A DNA stretch of 64,000 nucleotides from Entophlyctis helioformis (GCA_025526915.1 JAHLKH010000010.1:124001-188000); one strand, 5' to 3'. Positions 23,086-35,488 are shown, numbered from the stretch's first letter. The notes: generated by a model from the letters alone, not told the origin. Numbers and translations: made by a program.

Positions 23086-23905
23086 ATGGGAACCTGTTGC
23101 AGCCGGCAGAGCACAGAGTCGGTGAGGCACGATGGGACAGTGGCTGGGGACAGAGGATGCTGGACAGCACCACAGGCTGACACTTGCGGGCAGGCAGATG
23201 AGCGTACACGGCTGCTGTCTACATCATCTTCGACGGCCACGGTGGACCAGGCAGCGACGTTTGAGGCGACTCCAGGGTGAGCTGACCAGCCTATTCCGAG
23301 TCTGGCAGGACGGCTGACGTTCGAGTGAGCGCAGGATGACGACAGAAGCGCCGCAGACCAGCGAGGCTCGGCATGAAGAGAAGCTCAAGACGGTGGTGCA
23401 GAGCACGGCAGAGTGAGTGGTCCGCGATGCATACGGCTGGCTGCTGCTCTGGCATGCCAAAGGCTGACGGACGAGCGGACGGACGGACTGACGGACGGGC
23501 AGGAAGCTGATTGACATTTCAGCGATACGGATGCTGGACCGACTGCAGCCCACGGTGGTCAACGAGCGAGAGGGGATCTACACGTAAGCACTGCAGGGCA
23601 GCCGAAGCCTTGGGGGCGGGCAGCAGCGATCGCTGATGTACATGCACCGCCGCAGCACCATGATAGACAAGCTGCCACAGGACGAGATTGCTGGCCTGGT
23701 GGCGGCCGTCACGGGTGGAGCAGGCGGCCTGGACAACGCAGCCGTCGATGTGCGCCGAGCATTGGCCGGCCCGCAGATGTCGCAGGCCGACCGCGACCGC
23801 ATGGACGGCTACTTTGCCAAGGTCGCCGGCGCCCTTGGACAGATCCGAGTCGTGCCCAGGGAGGGCCGCCTCGTTGCGGACATGGGGTTTGAGGAACGCC
23901 AATGA
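23086..23905 (+). CDS. LAMTOR1/p18-like Ragulator subunit
   Basis: In animals LAMTOR1 anchors the Ragulator-Rag complex to the lysosome for TORC1 control; yeast Ego1 plays that part. Exons 23086-23121, 23194-23276, 23335-23412 and 23503-23583 join in phase, followed by a last exon ending at 23905 (about 190 residues; the human protein is 161). It starts MGTCC, a myristoylation plus palmitoylation pattern, as in human MGCC. DERTRLL follows, then the LIDIS helix, and near the end GALGQIRVV, matching the conserved ALSQIRV segment. The final junction is unresolved: acceptors that keep frame give introns of only 18 or 24 nt after 23583. Confidence 0.75.
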
Positions 23906-24079
23906 ACGTTTCTTCCTCGCCAACCACCACCTCGTGAGTGCCGTGCGTTATCTTGAGCGGCGACTGCTGCTGCTGCGACTGCTGCGACTGCCGGACAAGT
24001 GAGCGAGCGAGCGAGCGACTGACCAAGAGTGAATGCATGGGCACATGGGCACATGGGCGCACGGTGCCTTGCAGGTGCC

Positions 24080-25639
24080 ATGTTCCTCGTCAACTGGTTT
24101 TGGGACGTCCTGGGCAGCCTGGGTAAGTCGCCCTCACCGTCGAGCCGGCCGGCTTGTGCCAACGTGTCGTGCCTGTGGCGGGCGTCGTGGCGGACGGATG
24201 GCCGAGCAGCGGGCCAGGCAGGGGTTGAGCGCAGGCCGGGCACGGCAAGGGGCGCACGAGACATGCGGCAGCCATGGCGAGCGGCCTGCCGTGCAAGTCT
24301 CCCTCGCCTGCCTGTCTGCTCCTTGCGCCGCCCGCAAGAGACGCCGGCAGGCTCGTCATGCTTCTGCTGTTTGAGCCAGCGGCGCTCCTGATCCGCATGT
24401 CGCACGTCGCAGAGTGCCAGCGGGGCTGTCCAGTTGTCCTGCTGGCTGGCTGGCTTCCAGTCTGGCTGCCCGCCCGCCTGTCTGCCTGCCTGCAGACGTT
24501 GGACGCACACGACTGGCGCTGCCACCGCCTTGCTCTGGCCGGCTCTTGCTCTGGCAAGCTCTGTTCGGCCCATCCATCTGCCACGACGCCATCGGCCAAC
24601 GCCATCACCGAGTGGCGGCTGTTTATGAGATGCCGTGCGCTGACGCTGTGGCTGCCGAATGCACTGCCCTGCTCATGCATCTCGCCCTTGCATGGTCAAA
24701 CAGGTCTTGTCAACAAGAGCGGCCGTCTGCTCTTCCTTGGTCTCGACAATGCCGGCAAGACGACTCTGCTGCACATGATGAAGAACGACCGTCTTGCAAC
24801 GCTCAACCCCACTCTCCACCCCAGTGAGTCTTGGATCCCAGACTCGGACGGATGCAATGGTCTCGCTGCAAAGAGACCTGCGATTGTCGGCTGGCTGACC
24901 GTCTGCTTGCCATGCCGTGCATTTGGCGTTTGACCCGGACAGCCTCTGAGGAGCTGTCGATTGGCAACATCAAGTTCACCACGTACGATCTTGGTGGTCA
25001 CCAGCAAGGTATGCGTCTTGCTTGACACGCAGACCGTCAATGCATGCCAACCCATCTGACTCGCCCGTGTGGTGATGTGACAGCTCGCCGTCTTTGGAAG
25101 GACTACTTCCCCGAGGTCGATGGAATTGTGTACCTGGTTGATGCTGCCGATGTTGTCCGTCTTCCCGAGTCCAAGGCCGAGCTGGATGTGCGTGGTTGAC
25201 GTTGCATGTGAACGCGTCGCTTCTGTGCTTTGGAACGTGTTCAAAGGCTCTGGGCTGGAGTTGACACGTTGTGACACAATGCACCTGCCACAACAACAGG
25301 CTCTCCTCTCGATCGAGGAGCTGTCCAAGGTTCCCTTCCTTGTGCTTGGCAACAAGATCGATGCTGCTGGTGCCGTGTCCGAGGACGAGATCCGTGCCCA
25401 CCTTGGCCTGTTCCAGACGACCGGCAAGGGCAAGGTGCCGCTCAAGGACATCCGCCCCATCGAGGTCTTCATGTGCTCTGTTGTCATGCGCCAGGGTTAC
25501 GGTGACGGTAGGCACACTGCGAACATGGGCTGTTTGCAACGATTGGATTGGTCGGCTTGCTTGCTTGCTTGCTGGTTGCTGACTCTGGCTGCCATGCCAC
25601 TGCCCAGGTTTCCGATGGCTCTCAAACTACATCAACTGA
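24080..25639 (+). CDS. SAR1: SAR1 small GTPase (COPII coat)
   Basis: Starts COPII coat assembly at ER exit sites. The CDS joins 24080-24122, 24704-24823, 24943-25008, 25084-25187, 25300-25507 and 25608-25639, giving 190 residues, exactly the family length. It has the hydrophobic N-terminal helix ([11 protein letters not shown]), P-loop GLDNAGKTT, switch 2 DLGGHQQ with the family His, NKID, and a WLSNYI-type C-terminus. Intron 1 is long for this window (581 nt) and rich in GGCT/CTGG tetranucleotides. The first exon is only 43 nt, so the start depends on the splice; the N-terminal sequence strongly supports it. Confidence 0.96.
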
Positions 25640-25898
25640 GCAAACCTTGCCAAGTTTCGATCTGCTGATCGTCAGTTGATGCTGGCTGTAGTGAAGGCGC
25701 CTGTTCCTGCTCGACTGTGACGGCGCAATGCATTCATCTGGTTGTTTGGTTGTGTCTTCAACAATACATTGGTTTGGGTTTCGACAGACGCCTTGCTGAA
25801 CGAGCAGATGCACAACACTTGTTAGTCGCGATCCGGAACAATCAATACGAATTCGACCAACGTTTGTTAGGATTTTTCACCCAAAACTACCAACCACG

Positions 25899-28008
25899 AT
25901 GCAGTCCAATACGAAGCTGACGAGAGACGACTTTCGCAAGCAGAAGGTGATAGAGGAGCAGCGCAAGGCGTAAGTGCAGCCGAGTGGCACGAGCATGGGC
26001 ATAGGCATGTGCATGGACAAGGCTTGGCACTGACGCACATGCAACGGCTGCACGCACACCGGCATCCGCCAGTGGAACGATGCCCGCCGAGGTCGATCCA
26101 GAGACCGGACGGGACATCAACCCGCACATCCCGCAGTACATCTCCAAGGCCCCATGGTACCTGGACATCAACCACGCAACGCTCAAGCACCAGCGCTACG
26201 ACCCCAAGCTGTTTGCCAACGACCCGCTGGACGCCTGGTACACCCGCGGCGCTCGCCAGGGCCCGGCGGCGACCAAGTACCGCAAGGGAGCGTGCGACAA
26301 CTGTGGAGCGATGACGCACAAGGCCAAGGAGTGTGTGGAGCGGCCGCGCGGCAAGGGCGCCAAGTGGACGGGCGAGGACATCCAGGCCGACGAGGTGGTG
26401 CAGAGCGTCAGCCTGGGCTTCGAGGCCAAGCGGGATCGGTGGAACGGATACGACACGGCCGAACACACGAAGCTGGCCGAGGAGTGGGAAGTCGTTGAGG
26501 AGAAGCGGCGGCAACTGCGCGAGAAGCAGGCGAACGAGAAGCTTGCCGCTGCGGCCGCTGCCGCTGCTGCTGCCAAGGCTGCTGCTGCTGCCGCCGCCGC
26601 TGCTGCTGATGCGTCGACTACCGACAAGCCCGATGGCAAGGCAGAGCCTGGCGATGGGTCGGCTGCTGCTGCTTCCGGTTCTGCATCTGGATCTGGATCT
26701 GGAGCAGGAGTCAAGTCGGGTGCTGCCGAAAAGGATCCTGCCAAGGCAGCATTAGCAGCGGCTGCAGCCCTTGCGGCCGCCGTGGCCATTGACGACTCCT
26801 CTGACGACGACGATGACGAAGACAAGTACGCCGAGGCGGCCGATGTCGCTGGCCAGAAGGTGGACACGAAATCGCGCATGACGGTGCGCAACCTTCGTAT
26901 CCGCGAGGACACGGCCAAGTACCTGCGCAACCTCGACGTCAACTCGGCGTACTACGACCCCAAGACGCGCTCGATGCGTCAGAATCCGTACAGCGACAAG
27001 GACGCCTCCGAGGTCACGTATGCAGGAGACAATGTGTTCCGCTACTCGGGCGACGTGTCCAAGGTGGCCGAGTTGCAGATGTTTGCGTGGCAGGCCGAGG
27101 CGCGTGGCAAGGACGTGCACGCGCAGGCGAACCCCACGCAGGCGGAGCTGTTGTACAAGGAGTACCAGGCCAAGAAGGCCAAGATGTCCGAGAGCCAGCG
27201 CGACTCGATTCTGAGCAAGTATGGCGGCGCTGAGCACTTGGATGCGCCGCCCAAGGAGCTGTTGCTTGCGCAGACGGAAAACTATGTCGAGTACTCGCAG
27301 ACGGGCCGGGTCATCAAGGGCCAGGAGCGTGCCAAGATCAAGTCCAAATACGAAGAAGACTCGTGAGTGTTCCCCCCTCGCGTGCAATGGACGGCATCTC
27401 TGCGGTCTTGCGGCATGGCTGACTGACTGACCGACTGGCATGCTTTGTGGATTCACAGGTTCCCGCTCAACCACACGAGCGTGTGGGGATCGTGGTGGAA
27501 GGACGGCAAGTGGGGATACGCCTGTTGCCACGCGTTGATGCGTGCCGCCTACTGCGGCGGACAAGCTGCCCTCGACGCCGAACGGTCGTCCGCAGACCAG
27601 ATGCGCAAGATGGCCAGCGACGCCATGTCAGAGTCGGCAGCAGCCACAGATGCCAAGCCGGCCAAAAAGTCGCTGCTGGACGCGTATGTGCAAAAGGCAC
27701 TCAAGGAGGGTGTTGCCGAGCTTGGCGAAAAGGGCAAGGGCAAGGGCAAGGGCGGCAAGCAGCGTGTTGGCGAGGGCGATATCGAGATTGATGCGGACAA
27801 GCTCAAGGCGGCGATTGAGGCTGAGCGCAAACGCAAGAGTGGTGTTGATGCAGATGGCGATGCCGGCAGTGTGCTGTCAAAGCGCAGCAAGTACAACAGC
27901 AACAAGGGAGATGGCGAGATCACAGAGGAGCAGCTGGAGGCGTACCGCATGGAGCGTGCGCATGGCGACGATCCCATGGCCAACTACAGGGACGCTGACC
28001 AAGACTAG
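25899..28008 (+). CDS. SLU7: Pre-mRNA splicing factor SLU7
   Basis: Second-step splicing factor that helps 3' splice-site choice. The CDS joins 25899-25969, 26073-27362 and 27459-28008 (636 residues, in phase). Family blocks are visible: [15 protein letters not shown], the CCHC zinc knuckle [14 protein letters not shown] followed by ERPR-KGAKWTG, the [16 protein letters not shown] region, and [12 protein letters not shown] poly-Ala stretch, and further on a Ser/Gly-rich stretch with an acidic DDDDDED run, interrupt the middle. Intron 2 ends in a stack of CTGAC repeats that could serve as branch points. Confidence 0.96.
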
Positions 28009-28258
28009 TAAAGTCACGTGATATGCGATCAAAGTTCCTTGTTTTTCTTTTTTTGCGGGTTTCCGGACAGCAAGATTGGTGAGTAGAGCGATGCCCGCTG
28101 CTGCATCTGGCGGCGGTCTCGGCAGGAGCTGCTGCTGCTGCCATGTCAGCATGCCGATGCCTCGACACATCCGCATGTCCAGCGGGCCATCCACTGACGC
28201 CTGCTTGGAATGCATGTATGCGTGGCATCGACGGCCATTGGACAGACATCCGGCCAGC

Positions 28259-29360
28259 ATGGACAAGGGCGACGTGAGTGCCATCAAGAACAAGCACAAG
28301 CGGGAGGAGGTGTACCACCGACTCAAGGCCGAGAAGGCGCAAGCCAAGCTCAAGCGCCGCATGAAGAACAAAAAGGACGAGGCCGAGGATCCCGAGCTCA
28401 AGAAGCAGCGTCTGGCCACCAACGTCCCTCAGACGCTCGAGACGCTTCGCGAGGCCGACGACACGCTTGTTGGCGACGACGACGAGGTATGGCCATGTGT
28501 GTCGAGTAGGCGTCGTGCGATGGCTGGCTGACAATCCGGCTGGCTGGCTGGCTGGCACACTTGCTTGCACATGCATGGGTGCATGGCTGCGATCAGGTGT
28601 TTGCGGACGAAGAGACGGACGAGCTGTCGTCGTACTTTGTGCAAGGATTGCAACCCAAGATCCTGGTAACGACCAGCAAGCGCCCGTCAGCTGTAAGTGT
28701 CCGCACACAACGCCTGCTCCTCGCACACACCTGCGATCCTTACAGAACCGTCATTGCCCTGCAACACGACAGTCCGTGTACGAGTTTGCGGAAGAGTTTG
28801 TGGGCATCTTCCCGACGGCCCAGTTTGTCAAGCGCGGCTCGCAGTTTGATGTCAAGAAGATTGTCGAGATTGGCATCTCCCGCTCGTACACAGACGTCAT
28901 CATCATCAACGAGGACCGCAAACGGCCAAACGCCATCACGTTTATCCATCTGCCGCACGGGCCGACGGCGCATTTCAAGCTCTCGTCGATCCGCCGCACC
29001 AAGGACATCCGCGGCCACGGCAAGGCCGACCCGACCCTGCAGCCCGAGCTCATCCTCAACAACTTCAACACGCGGCTCGGCCACACTGTTGGCCGGCTGT
29101 TTGCGGCACTGTTCCCGCACGTGCCAGACTTTTCCGGGCGCCAGGTCGCCACGTTCCACAACCAGCGGGACTTTGTGTTTTTCAGACGCCATCGCTACAT
29201 CTTCCGTGATGGCAAGCGGTGCGATATCCAGGAGCTTGGGCCCCGGTTCACGCTCAAGCTGCGGTGGCTGCAAAAGGGTACCTTTGATACCAAGTTTGGC
29301 GAGTACGAGTGGATGCACAAGCCGGAGCTTGACACGAGCCGCCGCAAGTTCCACCTCTGA
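28259..29360 (+). CDS. RPF1: Ribosome production factor 1 (Brix domain)
   Basis: Nucleolar 60S subunit assembly factor. The CDS joins 28259-28486, 28597-28692 and 28773-29360 (303 residues; yeast Rpf1 is 295). A Lys-rich start ([15 protein letters not shown]) leads into [12 protein letters not shown] and the Brix core ([29 protein letters not shown]). The ending [17 protein letters not shown] then [17 protein letters not shown] is diagnostic. Upstream ATGs in the same frame (28091 and others) lead into unrelated sequence; the one at 28259 gives the expected IKNK start. Intron 1 carries GGCT tetranucleotide repeats. Confidence 0.95.
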
Positions 29361-29796
29361 TGAGTCTCGTGTGGCTTGGGGTGCTGGCGGTTGGCGGTGG
29401 GGTGCAGCTGGCTGCTGGAAGAGCGGGCTCGCTGATCAGTCGCTTTCTAATAGAGCAAGCTTGCTTTATTCAAACGAGACGCGTGTTAAGCAACACAACA
29501 AAAGAGTAGAGCGGCAGCGCGTGTTGGGCTGTGGTGGACGATCCAGACAAGGCTGCCTTGGAAAGAAGAGAAAAGGCCATGCCGGGCTAGAAGAAGAGTG
29601 CCGTGGCATGGGAGACGGGGCAGGGAATGAACGAGTGAAGGGCCCGGGTTGAAAAGAAGCACATCAAAATTCGGGGAAGAAGAAGGTCAAAGGAAACGAA
29701 AGGCGGCGAGGAAAGGAATAAGGGCGAGAGTGTCTCATCTTCGGATATCTGGAGTGGGGGGTGCGGGGTGCGGCGAGAGAGTGTGCGACAAAGCGA
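29361..29796. other. Intergenic region between convergent RPF1 and cyclin B
   Basis: This 436-bp stretch sits between two stop codons. It has no conserved coding signal. It is A/G-rich on the plus strand in its second half. A TTTATT near 29466 reads AATAAA on the minus strand and could serve cyclin B, though it lies about 330 bp past that stop. It is taken as two 3' untranslated regions. Confidence 0.5.
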
Positions 29797-32346
29797 CTAG
29801 ATGGAAGAGTCCGAGGTTTCGTCGTTGCCGTCGCGGTACGTGTCGGCATCCTGCTCGTCAGCGCCATCGTGTCCCTCATCCCGTCCATCATCGCACTGCT
29901 CTTCGTTGGCGTCCTGGAACTGCTCTTGCGTCTCCACAACGGTGCTGTTGCTGGTTTGCTGCGAGTGCTTCTGCTTGGGCTCAGCGTGGCCGTGCGACTG
30001 CGAGCCGTGCACAGCAGCCGCATCATCCTCGTGCTGGCAGGTTTCAACTGGCTCGGGAGTGAGACCGCCGGTCAGTGCGAGCACAGGCTTGCGGAGAATC
30101 AGGGTGTCCTGTCTCTGGATCCAGTCCTCGACAAAAATGGCAGCCTTCATGAACTTGCGCGCAGAGTACTTCTTGTACAGCGCTTCGTATTTGACCGGCT
30201 TGGCAAGGTAGTCCAGCATGAGCTCAGCGCACTCGTAGATCTCCTCCTCCGCATACCCAGAGTAGTGCGTCAGATTGCCGTTCTGTCAAGCCAACAGAAA
30301 CGCATGTCAGCAAAGCAGTCGCGCATTCGTCCGGTGCTATGGCGCCATGCTCAGTCATCTACACACCCATTCGCCGCGGAGCAGCATGTGACGGGCAAGG
30401 TAGAGTCCGGCTGCTGCAATCAGGCTCGGGGGCATCTTGAGGAAGCGATGGTCGACAAGAGACACCTCCATGAGATACTTTGCAAGCGTGCGCGTCTGGA
30501 TATCGTAGTGGTCGGCCTTGGAGGTACGACGCAGGAAGCTCATGGGGCTGGGGTACTGGAGAGAGAAGTCCAAAACTTGGAGAAGGTAGCGCTCGGCACG
30601 GAGGATCTCGTCGTCTGTGTAGCCGCCATCTGCCATGTACAAAAAGTTCTTGATGGACGGCGCAACGACCTCCTCGTACTTTGCAGCAATGAACATGGCC
30701 GTGACACCAACAAGCTGTAGTTTGACAAGCGAGATGACGCGCACCGACAAGAAGCGATCGATGATGTTGACCGTCAGATAGAGCGTCTCGGCCAGAAGAC
30801 GGAACTTGTGGTGCACCTCAATGAGCCAGTCAATGAGAATGCTGCGCATCTTCCACTGCAGCTCCTTTTGCACGTTCATGTACTCGGCGTTGGGCATGGT
30901 TTGGATCTGCAATGGTTTCCAATGAGAGGGGAAAGAGGTCGACGGCATCAGAGAATAAGCAACGCAGACTGCGAGATTTGGGCAGTCTCTGGCACAAGCA
31001 CAGTCGTACCTCGAGCTCGCGCATGTACTCAAAAATCTCCTGGACGTACTCGGACACCATGACGGGATCTTGGGCATCCTCGGCATCCAGATCGTCCCAC
31101 TCGAGGGTTGTCTTTGCCCGCTTTGAGATGTGCAGCTTCTCTTGCGAGTCCTCCTCCTCATACACATAGACGGGCTGGGGCACGTGGGTATCTTTCTTGT
31201 CGTGGTTGGCAACGACCTTTGTAGCGGCAGCAGCTGCAACAGCCGCAGTCGACGAGTTTTTGAACGTCACTTCAGGCATGCTGGACGGGAGGATGCTGTT
31301 GACAGCCGTGCGCGTGGCGGTTGGCACGACGGCGGCATCTTTGGAGTCGTGCTGCTTGGATGCATCTCTGACGGTCTTCTTGGGAGGCTGAGAGGCGGCT
31401 GAGCCAGAAGAGGAGGATGAGTTGGAAGCCACGTTCTCGAGGGCCTGCTGTGTCTTTTTCGCGAGGCGGGGGATGGCATTGGCAGCCGAGGCGGCCGTCT
31501 GGGCCTTGGCAGCGACCTCCGAGGCGGAGGCCTTGCGGGTCTTGACCGGGTTGGCCATGGACCGTGTGACGCGCACGGGGGCCACACCAGCGACAGCCGA
31601 GGTGGCCGTCGTGGTGGTGCCAACGGCAGCCTTGGCAGTGGGGGGCTGGTCGCAAGGAGCGGATGTGAATGCAGAGCGAGAGAGAGCGAGAGAGAGGAGT
31701 GAGACAGGTGGGCAAGAGCATCGGAGGGGTGAGACAGACGCAGCGACTCACAGCGAGGGGCTTGGACACGTTGGCGTTGCTGACATCGCCGAGAGCGGCG
31801 CGCTTCTTGGTCGACACGGCAGCACCGTCCTTGGAGGCCACGGCGCCGTGCTCCTTTGCGGCGACGGCGCTCTTGCCCACGACGCCCGTTGCGTCCTTGA
31901 GGACGCCTGCCTTGTCGCGCACGGTGCGTGTCGCTGGGCGGGCGTTCTCGTCGTTGACGCCGACCTTTCTGGCGGCAGCCAGAGCGGCCGAGCGCGTGGT
32001 CCTTGGCTTGGTCTGGCCGGTTCGGAAGAGGGGCACGGTGCGGGGTGTGAGACACGAGCGAAAAGCGGCGTGAGACACGGCAGGGCGTCAGCGGGTGAGA
32101 CAAGGGACGGGTCAGGCCAGACAGGGCAGGGCAGGACAGGGCAAGGGCAGACGATCCAGATGGACGCGTTCGACACACGCAAATGGACAATCAGACGCGG
32201 CCGCCAGAAGCGTGGAATGCACGAGCAGGCGGGCGGGCGGCAGTTGGAAGCAGGCAGGCAGGATGGGGCAGTTGCAGGCAGGCATGCAAGATGGGGAAGG
32301 CAGGCAGGTACCGACAGCGACTCACGGCAGGGTTCGCAGCAAACAT
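29797..32346 (-). CDS. B-type mitotic cyclin
   Basis: Activator of CDK1 for mitosis. Exons 32346-32326, 32012-31752, 31645-31010, 30906-30367 and 30282-29797 are all in phase (647 residues). Exon 1 encodes only MFAANPA. Exon 2 carries a destruction box (RAALGDVSN), the APC/C signal of B-type cyclins. The cyclin box is complete: MRSILIDWLIEVHHKF, ETLYLTVNIIDRFLS, LQLVGVTAMFIAAKYEE, and FLYMADGGYTDDEI, then the C-terminal cyclin fold (FSLQYPSPMSFLRR). The long N-terminus is low in complexity. The acidic Gln/His/Asp-rich tail of about 100 residues after the second fold is unusual. The first-exon assignment rests on a good donor and on phase, and is less certain than the rest. Confidence 0.93.
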
Positions 32347-33575
32347 GGCTGGCTGGGCTGGCTGGCTGGTTCTGGCTTGTTAAGGGAGCGTCTGCAGGGC
32401 GAGAGAGACGAGGCAGCGAGTGTTGTTGGCAGCAGAGCAGCGAGCGAGCAGGCGAGAGCGTTGAACGACGACGACGACGACGAGGCGGGCGTAGGCAGGC
32501 GTAGGCAGGCAGGCGTAGGCAGGCATAGGCAGGCAAGACAGAGCAGCGAGCGTCAGTAGATGCGGGGCGTTCAAGGCGGGCAGCAGGCACGGACGGACAG
32601 ACAGACTGGGCAGACTGGGCAGACTGGGCAGACTGCAGCAGCAACAACGCAAGATCAACAGACGGCAAACAGCAGCCAGCCAGCCAGACAGGCAGACAAA
32701 GGCGGCCAGACAGAGCAGCAGATACGCCGGTGTGCGCTGGCTCGCGGCTGCGGGCTGCGTGCCGAGTCTCGCTGTCTCGTGGCTGCTGGCTGCGTGCCGA
32801 GTCTCGCTGCTGCTGTCTCGTGGCTGCTGTCTCGCGGTGGCTGTCTCGTGGCTGCTAAGGGCTGCGGCAGACGGGCCGGCAGCGAGCGGCAGGTGTCCAG
32901 CGCACGGACACGCATCGATTCGACTCACGCTGTCGAGGACGGTCGAGGGCGGACGAGGACGGTCGAGGGCGGTCGAGGGCTGCGTTCAGACGAGCAACGG
33001 GGGCTGCTGCCGTGCCGTGCGGTGCCGTGCGTGGCCAGATGCAGGCCGCAGAGACGCAGACAGAGAGGCGGCAGCACGGGCCAGCCAGCCGGTCAGCACG
33101 CCCGCCCGCCATCTCGTCGCCTGCTGCCCAGATACAGCCACAGCCAGTGGCCCTGGACACACGCAGGCGCTCACCTGCCGTGCTCAAGGTTGTTGTCGCG
33201 AACGTCAACCATTGGCCGGCGAATCCAAACCATTGTCTGTGCGAGCCCGCCGACGACGCGCATCTGCCAGCTTGCCGCTGCACAGGCCCACACGGCTCGG
33301 TGGCTTGCTGAGCCGATCAGCAGGCAGATGGGCACAGACAAACGAGCCCTGCATTCAGTTGCGGCGAGCCGCACACATGGCCGCGCAGATCCCAAACGGC
33401 TCTCTTGAATGCAACGGCCGCGTGGATGCCGGCTGCCTTGACCCATCGCCCATTGAGCCTGGCACAAGAGACTTGCTGTGACGGCCGGATAAGAGTCGCA
33501 GGTGATGCTGCACACGGCAGAGTCCATTGTGGCATCCAAGGCTTTCCCAGCGTTGTGCAAACGAATTCACTTTCC
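32347..33575. promoter_or_regulatory. 1.2-kb divergent interval between cyclin B and NRT2, repeat-rich
   Basis: No conserved coding exon was recognised on either strand although many frames stay open. It holds degenerate tandem arrays: GCGTAGGCAG-type near 32490-32545, GACTGGGCA-type near 32606-32637, and CTCGTGGCTGCTG-type near 32740-32860. It presumably contains both promoters. A very short undetected upstream exon of either gene cannot be excluded. Confidence 0.5.
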
Positions 33576-35488
33576 ATGGAGCAGCCGCCAAGACGCCGCC
33601 GCATCTTCACGTTGAAGCCCGTGGACGTCGCACACGATGACGGCCGTGCGACAAACATCAGCATCTTGTCGCTGAGAGCGCCGCACATGCGCCAGTTCCA
33701 TCTGGCCTGGCTGGGCTTCTTTGCCGCCTTCACGTCGTGGTTCGCCATCCCGCCCCTCATCAAGTCCATCAAGAAGGATCTTGGCATTCGTGACTCCGAC
33801 GCCGAGTCATCCAATTTCGCCGCCGTCGTCTCGGCCATCGGGTTCCGCCTTGCTGTCGGTGTGCGTCCATGCTCGCTGCGCCGTGCGGGTGCCGTGCATT
33901 CCGCCGTGCTGACCTCGCTCCGCAGCCACTGATCGACCGTTATGGCCCGCAGCGAGCCATGGCAGTCATTCTCGTGCTGGGCAGCCTGCCCGTGGCCTTT
34001 ACAGGCTTGGTGTCGTCGGGCTCAGGCCTGATCGCGCTGCGCTTCTTTGTCGGCCTGCTCGGTGCATCGTTTGTGCCATGCCAGGCAAGTTCGCCTGTCT
34101 GCCTGTCCTTCATACAAGCATCTCACTGACTGGCTGACCGCCTGGTCCGTCCATTCATACCATTGGCAGGCTTGGGCAACATCCCTCTTCAGCAAAGATG
34201 TGGCTGGCAGTGCCAATGCCATCGTAAGCTGCCGTGTGTTTGTGGCTGGCTGGCTGGCACGATCCGCCCAACTGACTCGATCGCTTGTAGGTGGCCGGAT
34301 GGGGCAACATGGGCGGCGGCTTCACATATCTCGTCCTGCCGCAGATTGTTGCGCTGTTCACCCTGATGGGTCTGACGCCAACACTGGCATGGAAGGTCAC
34401 GCTTGTGCTTCCGTTTGTCGTCTGCGTCGTTGTCGCAGTCCTCATTCTCGTCTACGGCGTCGACAGCCTGCCGGTCGGCCCGCGCGAGCAGCTGCCAGCC
34501 GGATTGGCTGGCCCGAGCATGGCTGCCGTCTCGCAGGAAACGATCGCCAGCGACGAACTCGAGCAAAGGCGTCATCCTCCCAAGGCCGCAACAGCGCGTC
34601 TGACACGCGTCGTTCCGCATCGTCCAGACTGTCCAACGACAAGCAAGACCTGCCTGTCCCTTCAGCAGCCACCAACGGCTCGCCGGTTGTCGTGCTCAAA
34701 GACACATCTGCACAATCGACGCCTGTGGCACATCCAACGTCGCCCAAGACCACAAGCCAGCGCTGGAATTCCAACAGACCCTTGGCCTCTTTGGCCGCAT
34801 GCTGCTGAACCCAGCCGTGCTCATCCTCATGCTCCACTATGCTCTGACGTTTGGCGTGGAGCTTGCCATTGACAACATCATTGGCACGTACTTTCTGGAG
34901 CACTTTAAGCGAAGCAGCTGCAACCCGCAGACAGATCCAGACAAGTGCTCGCTGCTCACTGTCCAGACGGCCGGTCTGCTTGGATCGCTGTTTGGGCTCA
35001 CAAACATCTTCTCAAGGGCATCGGGAGGCATCCTCTCCGACTGGCTGGCATACGCGATGCCTGTGCACGGCATGCCGCTTCGGCTGCTTCTGCAGACTGC
35101 GTTGCTGGTTATCACGGGAATCTCTGTCGTGGTGTTCAGCAGCCTGTCGCAACTGGCCTCTGCCGTGCCCGTCATGGTCATCTTCAGTCTTTCGTGCCAG
35201 ATGGGCTGCGGGACCACGTTTGCTCTTGTGCCGCGCGTCCACCCCGAGCACAACGGCGTCGTGTCTGGCCTGGTTGGTGCGGGCGGGAGCATTGGCGCGG
35301 CCGTCTTTGCGAGCGTGTTCAAGTCGGTTGCGCCAAACTACGCCGACGGCTTTGACATTCTTGGCAAGGTCGTGCTTGTTGCCGGAATCGGCTCTGGCGT
35401 GCTTCTCTCGATCGAGGGCCAGTCGCTGTGGCGGTCGGCACTCGCCATGCTGCGCCGCCTGCGGCCCGCCTCTGCCACACAGCCCTAA
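33576..35488 (+). CDS. Nitrate/nitrite transporter, NRT2/NNP family (MFS)
   Basis: Plasma-membrane proton-coupled nitrate uptake is likely. Exons are 33576-33860, 33926-34084, 34170-34223 and 34291-35488 (about 565 residues). Family signs are the FHLAWLGFFAAFTSWFA first helix, GLLGASFVPCQ, the AGWGNMGGGF nitrate signature, NIFSRASGGILSDW, and a second Gly-rich signature GLVGAGGSIGAAVF. The intron at 34085-34169 begins GCAAGT, a textbook GC-AG donor. In the central cytoplasmic loop (about 34560-34780) the frame changes by one; an extra small intron or an indel is needed. Both flanking halves are well conserved. No nitrate or nitrite reductase gene lies nearby. Confidence 0.87.

Noticed and set aside
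23809..24680. Minus-strand frames across LAMTOR1 and SAR1 intron 1
   Set aside because: They overlap exons of the plus-strand genes and a repeat-rich intron. Their products are Arg/Gly/Ala-rich without motifs.
31422..32504. 360-codon plus-strand frame opposite cyclin B
   Set aside because: It mirrors the Ala/Lys-rich N-terminal exons of cyclin B and low-complexity intron sequence. It has no family resemblance.
32560..33408. 282-codon plus-strand frame in the cyclin B/NRT2 interval
   Set aside because: Sequence is made of tandem repeats with an Arg/Ser/Ala-rich product and no conserved block. Competing frames are equally open.
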